From Afifella pfennigii DSM 17143 (GTDB taxonomy: Bacteria > Pseudomonadota > Alphaproteobacteria > Rhizobiales > Afifellaceae): a DNA stretch of 64,000 nucleotides. Made by a program: the position numbers and the translations under genes. Location of the stretch: contig NZ_JHZK01000003.1 of assembly GCF_000688515.1 (NCBI RefSeq), positions 124,001 to 188,000 on the forward strand, in the 5' to 3' direction. Within the stretch, counting starts at the first letter, position 1; every line of letters starts with the position of its first letter. Below are positions 23,955-32,585 of the stretch, piece after piece. The notes under the pieces are model-generated. The model was not told the DNA's origin, made no database searches, and was given only the letters and a program-made list of their open reading frames with translations.

Positions 23955-24752
23955 ATGGCCACGCCACAGCATTTCCGGACATTGTTCCTTTCCGACGTCC
24001 ATCTCGGCACGCGTGGCTGTCAGGCGGAGCTTCTGCTCGACTTTCTACGCGAGCACGATGCGGAGACGATTTACCTCGTCGGCGATATCGTCGACGGGTG
24101 GCGGCTGCGGCGCAACTGGCACTGGCCGCAGATGCACAACGACGTGGTGCAGAAACTGCTGCGCAAGGCGCGCAAGGGCGCCAAGCTCATCTACGTGCCG
24201 GGCAACCACGACGAATTCCTGCGCGACTATCTCGGCAGCCATTTCGGCGGCATCGAGGTACTCGAGACGGCGATCCACGAGGCGGCGGACGGCCGACGCT
24301 TCCTCGTCATTCACGGCGATCAGTTCGACGTCGTGGTGCGGCACGCCAGATGGCTCGCCTTCCTGGGCGACTGGGCCTATGTGACGGCGCTCGGCGCCAA
24401 CACCTACGTGAACCTCGTCCGCCGGCGCCTCGGCTTCTCCTATTGGTCGCTCTCGGCCTGGGCGAAGCTGAGGGTGAAGAACGCCGTCAATTTCATCGGC
24501 GCCTTCGAGCAGGCGCTGGCCGCCGAAGCGGAGCGGCAGGGCACCGACGGCGTCATCTGCGGCCATATCCACCATGCCGCGCAGCGCCAGCAGGGCGGCA
24601 TCCGCTACATCAATTGCGGCGACTGGGTGGAAAGCTGCACCGCGGTGGCGGAGCACCATGACGGGCGGATGGAGATCATCCGCTGGGCCGAGCTCGGCGG
24701 CCGCATGGCCGAGAACGAGCCGCAGCACGCGCCCACCGCGGTGGCGGCTTAG
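23955..24752 (+). CDS. plcP: PlcP-like metallophosphoesterase (phospholipase C, LpxH-like fold)
   Basis: 265 residues. Metallophosphatase motifs in order: LFLSDVHLGTRGC (D-x-H), YLVGDIVDGWRL (GD), YVPGNHDEFLRDY (GNHD), FLVIHGDQFD and DGVICGHIHHAAQ (GHxH). It is the type annotated as UDP-2,3-diacylglucosamine hydrolase, but it lies next to an Agt-like glycosyltransferase. In Sinorhizobium and marine alphaproteobacteria this pair is PlcP-Agt: PlcP cuts phospholipids to diacylglycerol under phosphate limitation. The Pho-box-like site upstream fits. Role as PlcP is context-based; LpxH/LpxI-like activity is the alternative. Confidence 0.75.
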   Translation: MATPQHFRTLFLSDVHLGTRGCQAELLLDFLREHDAETIYLVGDIVDGWRLRRNWHWPQMHNDVVQKLLRKARKGAKLIYVPGNHDEFLRDYLGSHFGGIEVLETAIHEAADGRRFLVIHGDQFDVVVRHARWLAFLGDWAYVTALGANTYVNLVRRRLGFSYWSLSAWAKLRVKNAVNFIGAFEQALAAEAERQGTDGVICGHIHHAAQRQQGGIRYINCGDWVESCTAVAEHHDGRMEIIRWAELGGRMAENEPQHAPTAVAA

Positions 24753-24802
24753 ATAGTGCGCATGACAGGGACGAACCATTCCGGCCGCGAAAGGCTCGGC
24801 GC

Positions 24803-25825
24803 GTGAAGCTGGTCATCGTCACCGATGCCTGGTTCCCGCAGGTGAACGGCGTCGTGCGCTCGCTGAAGCGGGTGGAGGAGCTGCTGTGCGAAGGCGGCGA
24901 CGAGGTGACGGTGATCTCGCCGCAGGGCTTTGCCACCGTGCCGCTGCCGACCTATCCCGATATCCGCCTTGCGCTGACAAGCGCGCGCCGCCTCGGCAGG
25001 ATGATCGAGGCGGCCGCGCCCGATTTCGTGCATATCGCCACGGAAGGACCGCTCGGGCTTCTGGCGCGCCGGCATTGCCTGAAGGCCGGGCAGAGCTTCA
25101 CCACCAGCTACCATACGAGGTTCCCCGAATACCTTCGGGCAAGGGCGCCGGTGCCTTTGTCGCTCTCCTATCGGTTGATGCGGCGCTTCCACAATGCCGG
25201 CGCCGGCTGCATGGTGGCGACGGCGAGCCTGGAGGCGGAGCTGGCCGAGCGCGGCTTTCGCCACCTCATGCGCTGGTCGCGCGGGGTCGATGCGGAGCTG
25301 TTCCGCCCGCGCGCGGGCGCCGATCTGGGGCTGAAGCGCCCGGTCTTCCTCAATGTCGGGCGGGTGGCGGTGGAGAAGAACCTCGCCGCCTTCCTGGCGC
25401 TCGACCTGCCGGGAACCAAGGCGGTCATCGGCGGCGGGCCGGCGCTGGGCCAATTGAAGGCGCGCTTTGCGGATGCCGTCTTCCTCGGCGAGATGCATGG
25501 CGAGGAACTCGCCCAGGCCTATGCTGGGGCTGACGTCTTCGTCTTTCCAAGCCTCACCGACACCTTCGGCAACGTCCTCTTGGAGGCGCTCGCCTCCGGC
25601 CTGCCGGTGGCGGCCTATCCGGTGACGGGGCCGGCCGATGTCGTCACCGATCCGGCGGTCGGCGTCCTGTCGGAGGATCTCGGCGAAGCGGCGCTGCAAT
25701 GCCTCAAGCTCTCCAAGGAGGCGGCGCGGGAATTTGCCCTGCGCTTCACCTGGGAGGCGAGCGTGGCGCAGTTTCGCGACAATCTGGTGGGCGCGCAGGG
25801 CCTTCCCGAGGCCGTGGCGGCATAG
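24803..25825 (+). CDS. agt: Agt-like glycosyltransferase (GT4) for glycolipid synthesis
   Basis: 340 residues, GT-B fold. N-terminal IVTDAWFPQVNGVVRSLKRV is the acceptor-side start typical of the MgtA/Agt glycosyltransferases. HIATEGPLGLLARRHCL and FTTSYHTRFPEYLRAR follow. The C-terminal half has LNVGRVAVEKN, VFVFPSLTDTFGNVLLEALA and SGLPVAAYPVTGP, the E-x7-E donor site. Agt moves glucose or glucuronate from UDP-sugar to diacylglycerol, giving phosphate-free lipids. It starts 50 bases after plcP, so the pair is an operon. The donor sugar is not determined. Confidence 0.82.
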   Translation: MKLVIVTDAWFPQVNGVVRSLKRVEELLCEGGDEVTVISPQGFATVPLPTYPDIRLALTSARRLGRMIEAAAPDFVHIATEGPLGLLARRHCLKAGQSFTTSYHTRFPEYLRARAPVPLSLSYRLMRRFHNAGAGCMVATASLEAELAERGFRHLMRWSRGVDAELFRPRAGADLGLKRPVFLNVGRVAVEKNLAAFLALDLPGTKAVIGGGPALGQLKARFADAVFLGEMHGEELAQAYAGADVFVFPSLTDTFGNVLLEALASGLPVAAYPVTGPADVVTDPAVGVLSEDLGEAALQCLKLSKEAAREFALRFTWEASVAQFRDNLVGAQGLPEAVAA

Positions 25826-25864
25826 CCTCTTCTACTGCGGCGCAAAAGGCTCTATTGCGCCTTC

Positions 25865-26851
25865 ATGGCCCTACCGGTTTCCTTCAGCGACATCGAGGCC
25901 GCCGCGACGCGCATCCAAGGTCGGGCGATGCGCACGCCCTTGATCGGCTCGCCGGCCCTGTCGGAGGAATTCGCCGCCCGTGTGTTCCTGAAGCCGGAAT
26001 GCCTGCAACGCACCGGCTCGTTCAAGTTTCGCGGCGCCTACAACGCGGTGATGGCGGCCGGGCCGGCGGCGCGGGCCGGTGTCGTCGCCTGCTCCTCCGG
26101 CAACCACGCCCAGGGCCTTGCGGAGGCGGCGCGCCTCGCCGGGGTGCCGGCGACCATCGTCATGCCGGCCGATGCGCCGCAGGTGAAGATGCAGCGCACC
26201 AGGGCCTCCGGGGCGCGCATCGTCACCTACGACCGGGCGAGCCAGGATCGCGACGAGATCGCCGCGGAGCTGATCGCGCAGGACGGCGGGCTCTTGGTGC
26301 ATCCCTATAACGACCCGAAGGTGATCGCCGGCCAGGGCACGGTAGGGCTGGAAATCGCCGCCGAGCTGGCCGGCATGCGGCTGGCGCCGGATGTGGTGCT
26401 GGCGCCGTGCTCGGGCGGCGGGCTGGTCGCCGGCGTGGCGCTCGCCGTCACCGAGCGGGCTCCGCCGTGCCGGGTGATGGCGGTCGAGCCGGAAGGCTTC
26501 GACGACTATGCCAGATCGCTTGCCGCCGACCGCATCGTGGGCAACGAACGCAGCTCCGGCTCCGTCTGCGACGCGCTTCTGGCGCCCGAGCCCGGCGAGA
26601 TGAGCTTCGCCATCAACCGGCAGAAGCTCTCCGGCAGCATCGCCGTCAGCGACGAGGCTGCCTTGCGGGCCGTCGGCTTCGCCTATGAGAGGTTCCGCCT
26701 GGTCCTTGAGCCGGGCGGGGCGGTCGCGCTCGCGGCGCTGATCGACGGCAAGGTCGATGTGCGCGGCTCCGTCGTCGTCATCGTCCTGTCGGGCGGCAAT
26801 ATCGACGATGCCATGCTGGCCCGCGCGCTCGCCGTCTACCGGTCAGGGTAG
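25865..26851 (+). CDS. Threonine/serine dehydratase (PLP-dependent)
   Basis: 328 residues, fold-type II PLP enzyme. The PLP Lys lies in QRTGSFKFRGAYNAV. Other motifs are VACSSGNHAQGLAEAARLAG, then PATIVMPADAPQVKMQRTRA, APCSGGGLVAGVALAV (the Gly-rich phosphate loop) and VLSGGNID near the end. It removes ammonia from threonine or serine, or could act as a serine or hydroxyaspartate racemase-like enzyme (the biosynthetic IlvA regulatory domain is absent, length 328). No clear operon partner. The 3' end overlaps the convergent hypothetical gene by 9 bases. Confidence 0.88.
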   Translation: MALPVSFSDIEAAATRIQGRAMRTPLIGSPALSEEFAARVFLKPECLQRTGSFKFRGAYNAVMAAGPAARAGVVACSSGNHAQGLAEAARLAGVPATIVMPADAPQVKMQRTRASGARIVTYDRASQDRDEIAAELIAQDGGLLVHPYNDPKVIAGQGTVGLEIAAELAGMRLAPDVVLAPCSGGGLVAGVALAVTERAPPCRVMAVEPEGFDDYARSLAADRIVGNERSSGSVCDALLAPEPGEMSFAINRQKLSGSIAVSDEAALRAVGFAYERFRLVLEPGGAVALAALIDGKVDVRGSVVVIVLSGGNIDDAMLARALAVYRSG

Positions 26852-27322
26852 CTTGTTCTCATCGCCGAAGGTGAGGTCGTCCTCGATCGGATCGGACGCG
26901 GCCTCGGCAGGCTCCGTCGGCCGGGCGCGCGCCTCTTGCGCCTCCTCCGTCAGCGAGCGCATCGGCGCGATGCCGGCGCGCAGCTCCTCGTCGATGGCGG
27001 GTGGCCGGGCGGGGCTGCTGGGAGGAGGGTCCTTGAGGCCGGCGGCGAGCACCAAGAGCTCCTGCCGCTCCGGACCGTTGGGCATCTGCCCGGCGATGCG
27101 GATGAGCTCGGTGGACAGGCGTCCCGGGCGGATATCCGCCTTGACGGCGGCAATGGTGCCGGCAAGCTGCGACATGGCGTTGAGCAGACCGCGTATCTCC
27201 GCCGGGCGCGTGCGGTTGACGTATTCGCTCAGAAAGGCGCGGCCCTTCACCGTCGCCGAAAGAGTGGCGAGCATGGTGTCGTATTCGATATCGCTCAGCC
27301 CTTTCTCGATTACGCGCGGCAT
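26843..27322 (-). CDS. Hypothetical helical protein
   Basis: 159 residues, not recognised with certainty. The first ~95 residues are helical with the motif VKGRAFLSEYVNRTRPAEIR, then LLNAMSQLAGTIAAVKADIR. A GRxFLxEYxxRxR pattern of this kind occurs in unassigned proteins of Hyphomicrobiales. The C-terminal 60 residues are Pro-, Glu- and Ala-rich and probably disordered. No membrane segment or signal peptide. Start ATG 27322 with GGGGAAG upstream. It overlaps the dehydratase gene tail to tail by 9 bases. Confidence 0.6.
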   Translation of the reverse strand: MPRVIEKGLSDIEYDTMLATLSATVKGRAFLSEYVNRTRPAEIRGLLNAMSQLAGTIAAVKADIRPGRLSTELIRIAGQMPNGPERQELLVLAAGLKDPPPSSPARPPAIDEELRAGIAPMRSLTEEAQEARARPTEPAEAASDPIEDDLTFGDENKLP

Positions 27323-27366
27323 GCTTCTTCCCCTTCGACGAAGCCTTACGGCATAGCGGACCCAGA

Positions 27367-28584
27367 ATGCACGCCAAGAGCTTAGAAACCGCTAATGGCG
27401 GTTGCAAAATATCGGCTCGAGCCTATGCATTTCGCGCCGCGCTATTTCTGGCGGCGACTTTCTTCGCCATCGGCATCTATCTACCTTTCTTTCCGGTCTG
27501 GCTGAAGGCGCAGGGCCTTTCGGACGGGGCGATCAGCGCCACCGTCGCCCTGCCGGTGCTGGTGCGGGCGCTGATCGTCGGCGTGCTGGCGGCGGGAGCC
27601 GACCGTTTCGGGGAGCTGCGTATCGGCGCCATGCTCTACGCGGCGGCGGCGACGGCGGTTTTCCTGGCGCTCAGCCTGGCGGAAGGCAGCCTTGCCATCC
27701 TGCTCGTCTCCTCGGTGGCCCTTATCTTCTGGCATGCGCTGATACCGCTCGGCGATGCGGTGGCGTTGCAGGGCGTGGTGCGGCACGGCATCGATTACGG
27801 GCGCACGCGGCTTTGGGGCTCCGTCGCCTTCATCGGCGGCAATTTCGCCGCCGGCGCGGCCATCGCCGTCTTCTCGGTCGATGCCGTCTACGGGCTGCAA
27901 CTCGCCGCCTTCTTCGCCGGTATCGGGGCGGCGGCGCTGTTGCCGGCGGTCGGCCCGGCGGCCTTCGTCGGGCGGGGCAGGGGCGTCTTCAACCTGCCGC
28001 GCGACAGGCGGCTCATCCTTGCCATCGTGGCGGCGAGCTTCGGCACGGCCAGCCACGGCGCCTATTACGCCTTCGGCAGCCTTTATTGGCGCTCGCTCGG
28101 CTTTTCCGATCTCACCATCGCCGCGCTATGGGCGCTGGGCGTCGTGGTGGAGGTCGGTCTGTTCTTCCTGGCGCATCGTTTCGTGAGCTGGGGGGCGCGC
28201 CGCTTCCTCATCGCCGGCACGCTCGGCGCGCTGCTGCGCTGGTCGCTCTTTGCCTTCGTGACCTTCGCGCCGCTGGTCTTCGCCCTCCAGGCCCTGCACG
28301 CGCTGACCTTCGCGGCGACGCATCTGGGCATGATGAAGGCGATCGGCGCGGTGGCGGCGAACGGCCATACGGCGCGGCTGCAGGGCTTCTACCAGCTCGT
28401 GGCGGGCCTCGTTCTGGGTGCCGGCATGCTGGCGGCCGGCGGCCTCTACACTATCGCCCCGCAAGCCGCCTTCGCCCTGATGGCGCTGCTCGGCCTCATC
28501 GGCCTTGGCCTTGCCTGGCAGCTGCCGCGCGGGCTTCAGCCCCAGAGCCCGGCCGGCGGCGGCTCCACGAGCGTGCCGACATAG
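27367..28584 (+). CDS. MFS transporter (HcaT/LacY-like)
   Basis: 405 residues with twelve predicted helices. Start region ALFLAATFFAIGIYLPFFPV then WLKAQGLSDGAISA matches the MFS_1-like (HcaT/PucC-like) branch, which imports small aromatic acids or sugars. The RTRLWGSVAFIGGNF motif is typical of that branch (R-LWGS). Its 3' end overlaps dgcA on the other strand by 49 bases, so both stop codons lie inside the other gene. Import of a substrate used by dgcN-dgcA is possible but unproven. Confidence 0.85.
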   Translation: MHAKSLETANGGCKISARAYAFRAALFLAATFFAIGIYLPFFPVWLKAQGLSDGAISATVALPVLVRALIVGVLAAGADRFGELRIGAMLYAAAATAVFLALSLAEGSLAILLVSSVALIFWHALIPLGDAVALQGVVRHGIDYGRTRLWGSVAFIGGNFAAGAAIAVFSVDAVYGLQLAAFFAGIGAAALLPAVGPAAFVGRGRGVFNLPRDRRLILAIVAASFGTASHGAYYAFGSLYWRSLGFSDLTIAALWALGVVVEVGLFFLAHRFVSWGARRFLIAGTLGALLRWSLFAFVTFAPLVFALQALHALTFAATHLGMMKAIGAVAANGHTARLQGFYQLVAGLVLGAGMLAAGGLYTIAPQAAFALMALLGLIGLGLAWQLPRGLQPQSPAGGGSTSVPT

Positions 28585-29510
28585 GCAAGGCTCGGCTTGC
28601 GGTCGCGGGCAAGCAGCAGCGGCCCGTCCAGATCGACGATATCGGCTTCCTGAGCAAGAAGCACGGCCGGAGCCATGGCGAGCGAGGTGCCGAGCATGCA
28701 GCCGACCATGACGAGGTAGCCGCGCGCGCGGGCCGCACGCAGCAGGTCGAGCGCTTCCGTCAGCCCGCCGGACTTGTCGAGCTTGACGTTGATGGCGTCG
28801 TATTTGCCGGCAAGGCCGTCGAGATCGGCAAGGGTGTGGAGGCTTTCATCGGCGCAGATCGGCGCCACATGGGGTATGTCGCGCAGCATCTCGTCCGCGT
28901 CGGCCGGCAGCGGCTGTTCGATCAGCTCCACATGCGCCTCGGCGCAGGCGCGCATATTCTCCAGGATGTTCTTCTCGCTCCAGGCCTCGTTGGCATCGAC
29001 GATGAGGCGCATGCGCGGCGCCGTGGCGCGCACCGCCCGCACCCGCTCCGCGTCGCCGTCGCCGCCCAGCTTCAGCTTCAAGATGCTGCGCTCGCCGGCG
29101 CGATGGGCCGCATCGGCCATGTCGTCGGGGGTGCCGAGGCTGATCGTGTAGGCCGTTTCCACGGGGCGCGCGGCGATATGGCCGCAGGCGACGATGGCCG
29201 GCCGGCCGCTCGCCTTGGCCTCCAGATCCCAAAGGGCGCAATCGACGGCGTTGCGCGCCGCCCCCGCCGGCAGCCGGCGACGCAGCTCCTGGCGGTCAAG
29301 GCCGTCAAGATCGAGGCCGCGGATCGTCTCCGCGACGCTCTCCACCGTCTCGCCATAGCGCGCATAGGGCACGCATTCGCCGCGTCCGCGATGCTCGCCG
29401 TCGCTGACGGTGACGACGATGACGGTGGCCTCGGTGCGCGAGCCGCGGGCGATGGTGAAGGCCCCGGCGATGGGCCAGGCCTCCACCGCCAGGTCGAGGG
29501 AAAGGCTCAT
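28536..29510 (-). CDS. dgcA: N-acetyl-D-glutamate racemase DgcA-like (enolase superfamily)
   Basis: 324 residues, enolase-superfamily fold of the Ala-Glu dipeptide epimerase type. Motifs: GRGECVPYARYGETVESV at the N-terminal capping domain, ILKLKLGGDG (the KxK base), MRLIVDANEAWS (metal Asp), ELIEQPLPAD (metal Glu) and APICADESLHT (metal Asp), then INVKLDKSGGLTEA with the second Lys. Placed directly after a DUF1611 gene and overlapping it by ATGA, it matches DgcA, which interconverts N-acetyl-D- and L-glutamate in D-Glu catabolism. A dipeptide epimerase role is the alternative. The start at 29510 follows from the overlap and homology. Confidence 0.82.
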   Translation of the reverse strand: MSLSLDLAVEAWPIAGAFTIARGSRTEATVIVVTVSDGEHRGRGECVPYARYGETVESVAETIRGLDLDGLDRQELRRRLPAGAARNAVDCALWDLEAKASGRPAIVACGHIAARPVETAYTISLGTPDDMADAAHRAGERSILKLKLGGDGDAERVRAVRATAPRMRLIVDANEAWSEKNILENMRACAEAHVELIEQPLPADADEMLRDIPHVAPICADESLHTLADLDGLAGKYDAINVKLDKSGGLTEALDLLRAARARGYLVMVGCMLGTSLAMAPAVLLAQEADIVDLDGPLLLARDRKPSLAYVGTLVEPPPAGLWG

Positions 29511-30511
29511 CGGAATTCGGCCAGGAGATGATCGACGATCGGCGCCACGCCGGTGCGGATCGGGTCGCAGGCCGGCAGCCCGTAGCGCTCGGCCGTCTCT
29601 GCAAGGCAATCCTCGGCCGCCGCCGCCTCGAGCGCGGAGGTGTTGATGCAGATGCCGGCGGGCCGGATCGCCGGATTGGTCAGGCTGCCGAGACGCTGCG
29701 TCTGTTCGATGACGGCGTCGATGGAGGCGATCGGCGCCTCCACGTTGCGCATCGTCTTGCGCGTCGGCTCGTGGCAGATGACGAAGGCGTCCGGCTGGGC
29801 GCCGTGCAGGAGGCCGAGGCTGACGCCGGCGAAGGAGGGGTGAAAGAGCGAGCCCTGGCCCTCCACGATCTGCCAGTTGGCCGGATCAGTGGCGGGCGAG
29901 AGCCATTCGGCGGCGCCGGAGATGAAGTCGGCGACGACGGCGTCGATGGCGATGCCGCGCCCGGCGATCATCACCCCCGTCTGGCCGGTGGCGCAGAACT
30001 GCGAGGCGACGCCGCGCTGCGAAAGCTCGCGATCGATGGCAAGGGCGGCGTATTTCTTGCCCACCGAGCAATCGGTGCCCACCGTCAGGAGACGCTTGCC
30101 GGGGCGCTTGCTGCCCGTGCCGGGAGAGAATGTCTGGTTGGCGTGGCGCGCGTCGTGCAGCTTTGCGCCCTTGCGCTCGGCGGCCTCGCGGATCGCCGTA
30201 AAGGAGGCGAGGCGCACATGCAGGCCGCTCGCCACGTCCATGCCGGCCTCGATCGCTTCCACCACCGTCTCCACCCAATGCTCCGGAAGCCGGCCGCCCG
30301 GATTGACGGCGCCGATGATGAAGGTGCGCGCGCCGGCGGCGGCGGCCTCGCCGATGCTCATATCGGCAAGGCCGGTATCGGCCTTGCAGCCCGGCAGACG
30401 AAGCTGGCCGAGACACCAGTCGCGGCGCCAATCGACGATGCCATAGGCCGTCTTGGCGGCGAGTGCATCCGGCACGTCGCCGAGGAAAATCAAATAGGGA
30501 CGCTCGATCAT
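29507..30511 (-). CDS. dgcN: DUF1611 N-acetyltransferase DgcN-like
   Basis: 334 residues of the DUF1611 family. The N-terminal Rossmann-like part (YLIFLGDVPDALAAKTAYGI) is followed by a P-loop-like nucleotide site LLTVGTDCSVGKKYAALAID, then QFCATGQTGVMIAGRGIAID and VEGQGSLFHPSFAGVSLGLL. This matches DgcN, reported to acetylate D-glutamate before racemisation by DgcA. dgcA starts within its stop codon (ATGA). The pair is divergent from the Mla operon. Start ATG 30511 has no strong Shine-Dalgarno. Confidence 0.85.
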   Translation of the reverse strand: MIERPYLIFLGDVPDALAAKTAYGIVDWRRDWCLGQLRLPGCKADTGLADMSIGEAAAAGARTFIIGAVNPGGRLPEHWVETVVEAIEAGMDVASGLHVRLASFTAIREAAERKGAKLHDARHANQTFSPGTGSKRPGKRLLTVGTDCSVGKKYAALAIDRELSQRGVASQFCATGQTGVMIAGRGIAIDAVVADFISGAAEWLSPATDPANWQIVEGQGSLFHPSFAGVSLGLLHGAQPDAFVICHEPTRKTMRNVEAPIASIDAVIEQTQRLGSLTNPAIRPAGICINTSALEAAAAEDCLAETAERYGLPACDPIRTGVAPIVDHLLAEFR

Positions 30512-30635
30512 ATTAAAACTGTGGCTCTTATGCGCTTGTGATGCCCCACCGCAGCGGGCACATTCCGCGCGATGACGGCGGCACCGTTAGCACGCCCTTA
30601 AGGCAGCGTCAGCCGTCCAGATGTTGCGCGAGGCC

Positions 30636-31763
30636 ATGACGTCACAACTGACCGCGGAGCTTGTCGGCGACCAGCTCGTCCTCACCCCGTCCGGGGTCTG
30701 GGCGATCAGCGAGGCGGCGCGTCTCGACGACGGGCTGCGGCAGGCCGTCGGCGAGCAGGCAAGGGGGGCGCGCAGCCTCAAGATCGATCTGTCGCGGCTG
30801 GAAACGCTGGATACGGCAGGCGCCTTCCTCCTGGTGCGGCTGGAGAAGGCCTGGCGCAACGCCGGCCGGGAAGTGACCTATAGCGGCGCCAGCCACGGCC
30901 GCGACGCGCTCATCGAGCGCGTGCGCGCGGCCCTGGCGGACGACGAGGAGCCGACGCCTCCGGAACGCAAGAGCCTGTTGGTGGATGTCGGCGAGACGAT
31001 GGTTTCCGTCGGCGCGGACGCCAGGCGGCTCCTGGCCATTCTCGGCGCGGTGATGGCCGAGCTCGGACATGTCATCGTGCATCCGCGCTCGGCGCGCATG
31101 TATGCCATCGTGCGGCAGATGGAGGTGATCGGCCTCAAGGCGGTGCCGATCATCGTTCTGATGTCCTTCATCATCGGCGCCATCCTGGCACAGCAATCGG
31201 CGTTCCAGCTGCGCTTCTTCGGGGCGGAGATCTTCGCCGTCGACCTTATCGGCATTCTTTCCTTGCGCGAGCTGTCGCTGCTTTTGACGGCGATCATGGT
31301 GGCCGGCCGCTCCGGCAGCGCCATCACCGCCGAGCTCGGCTCCATGCAGATGCGCGAGGAGGTAGATGCGCTGCGCGTCATGGGCATGGACCCGGTGAAC
31401 GTGCTCATCCTGCCGCGCATCATGGCGCTGCTGCTGGTGCTGCCGCTGCTGTCGTTCATCGCCGGCATGGCCAATCTGGCCGGCGGCATGATGATGCTGT
31501 GGTTCTATTCCTCCATCACGCCCGACGCCTTCATCGACCGCCTGCAGGACGGCATCGACATGTCGACCTTCCTGTCGGGCCTCTACAAAGCGCCCTTCAT
31601 GGCGCTGATCATCGGCCTCATCGCCTGCTCGGAGGGCATGGCGGTCAAGGGCAGCGCCGAATCGCTCGGCCGTCACACCACCGCGGCCGTGGTGAAATCG
31701 ATCTTCATGGTGATCGTGGTCGACGGCCTCTTCGCCATCTTCTACGCCGCGATCGACTTTTAA
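30636..31763 (+). CDS. mlaE: STAS-MlaE fusion: MCE/Mla transport permease
   Basis: 375 residues from ATG 30636 (GAGG 4 bases upstream). A second ATG at 30621 would add five residues. The first ~95 residues form a STAS-like domain (SLKIDLSRLETLDTAGAFLL) with the usual Asp-Thr-Ala loop. The rest is the MlaE permease: VIGLKAVPIIVLMSFIIGAI, LLTAIMVAGRSGSAITAELG and SMQMREEVDALRVMGMDPV. The fused STAS matches the MlaB role, so no separate mlaB is needed. Works with MlaF (ATPase) and MlaD downstream in phospholipid transport between the membranes. Confidence 0.92.
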   Translation: MTSQLTAELVGDQLVLTPSGVWAISEAARLDDGLRQAVGEQARGARSLKIDLSRLETLDTAGAFLLVRLEKAWRNAGREVTYSGASHGRDALIERVRAALADDEEPTPPERKSLLVDVGETMVSVGADARRLLAILGAVMAELGHVIVHPRSARMYAIVRQMEVIGLKAVPIIVLMSFIIGAILAQQSAFQLRFFGAEIFAVDLIGILSLRELSLLLTAIMVAGRSGSAITAELGSMQMREEVDALRVMGMDPVNVLILPRIMALLLVLPLLSFIAGMANLAGGMMMLWFYSSITPDAFIDRLQDGIDMSTFLSGLYKAPFMALIIGLIACSEGMAVKGSAESLGRHTTAAVVKSIFMVIVVDGLFAIFYAAIDF

Positions 31764-31770
31764 GGACGCC

Positions 31771-32583
31771 ATGTCTCAGCACGCCATCCTGACCGAAGAC
31801 GAGGCGCCGCCGGCCGCAAGGCGCGAGCCGATCATCACGGTGCGCGGGTTGACGGTGGGATTCGGCGGCGAGCCGGTGCTGGAAAATCTCGACCTCGATA
31901 TCTATCGCGGCGAGGTTCTGGGCATCGTCGGGGCGTCGGGGGCCGGCAAGTCGGTGCTGACCCGCGCCATTTTGGGCCTGCTGCCGCGTCAGGCGGGCAA
32001 GGTCACCGCCTTCGGAGAGGACATCTCCGAAAGCAGCGATCCGGATCTGGAACGGCGCTGGGGCGTGCTCTTCCAGCATGGGGCCCTGTTCTCCTCGTTG
32101 ACGGTGGCGGAGAACATCATGGTGCCGATGCGCGAATATCTGCGTCTGCCGCAGCCGCTGATGGAGGCGTTGGCGGTCCTGAAGGTGGAGCTCGTCGGCC
32201 TGCGTGCCAGCGACGCCGGCAAATATCCCTCCGAGCTCTCCGGCGGCATGATCAAGCGTGCCGCCCTGGCGCGGGCGCTTGCCCTCGATCCGGAGATCGT
32301 CTTCCTCGACGAGCCCACTTCCGGGCTCGATCCGATCTCGGCGGCCGCCTTCGACAAGTTGATCGACGATCTTTCCAGGACTTTAGGCTTGACCGTGGTC
32401 ATGGTAACCCATGATCTCGACACGCTGCACGCGATCGTCGAGCGAATCGCGGTCGTGGGAGAAAAGCGTATCCTGGTCGAAGGCGATATCGCGAAAATGG
32501 AGAGCTTCGACCATCCCTGGGTGCGCGACTACTTCTGCGGTGCGCGGGCGCGCGCGGCGGGAGCCTTAGAGGCTGAAGTCTGA
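31771..32583 (+). CDS. mlaF: MlaF-type ABC transporter ATP-binding protein
   Basis: 270 residues. Walker A GASGAGKSVLTRAILGL, Q-loop FQHGALFSSLTV, signature ELSGGMIKRAALARAL, Walker B IVFLDEPTSGLDPIS and H-loop VMVTHDLDT are all present. It powers the MlaE/MlaD complex at the inner membrane. The gene starts 7 bases after mlaE with AAGGA upstream and ends 2 bases before mlaD. It is the standard MCE-system ATPase; the substrate is likely phospholipid. Confidence 0.94.
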   Translation: MSQHAILTEDEAPPAARREPIITVRGLTVGFGGEPVLENLDLDIYRGEVLGIVGASGAGKSVLTRAILGLLPRQAGKVTAFGEDISESSDPDLERRWGVLFQHGALFSSLTVAENIMVPMREYLRLPQPLMEALAVLKVELVGLRASDAGKYPSELSGGMIKRAALARALALDPEIVFLDEPTSGLDPISAAAFDKLIDDLSRTLGLTVVMVTHDLDTLHAIVERIAVVGEKRILVEGDIAKMESFDHPWVRDYFCGARARAAGALEAEV

Positions 32584-32585
32584 CC

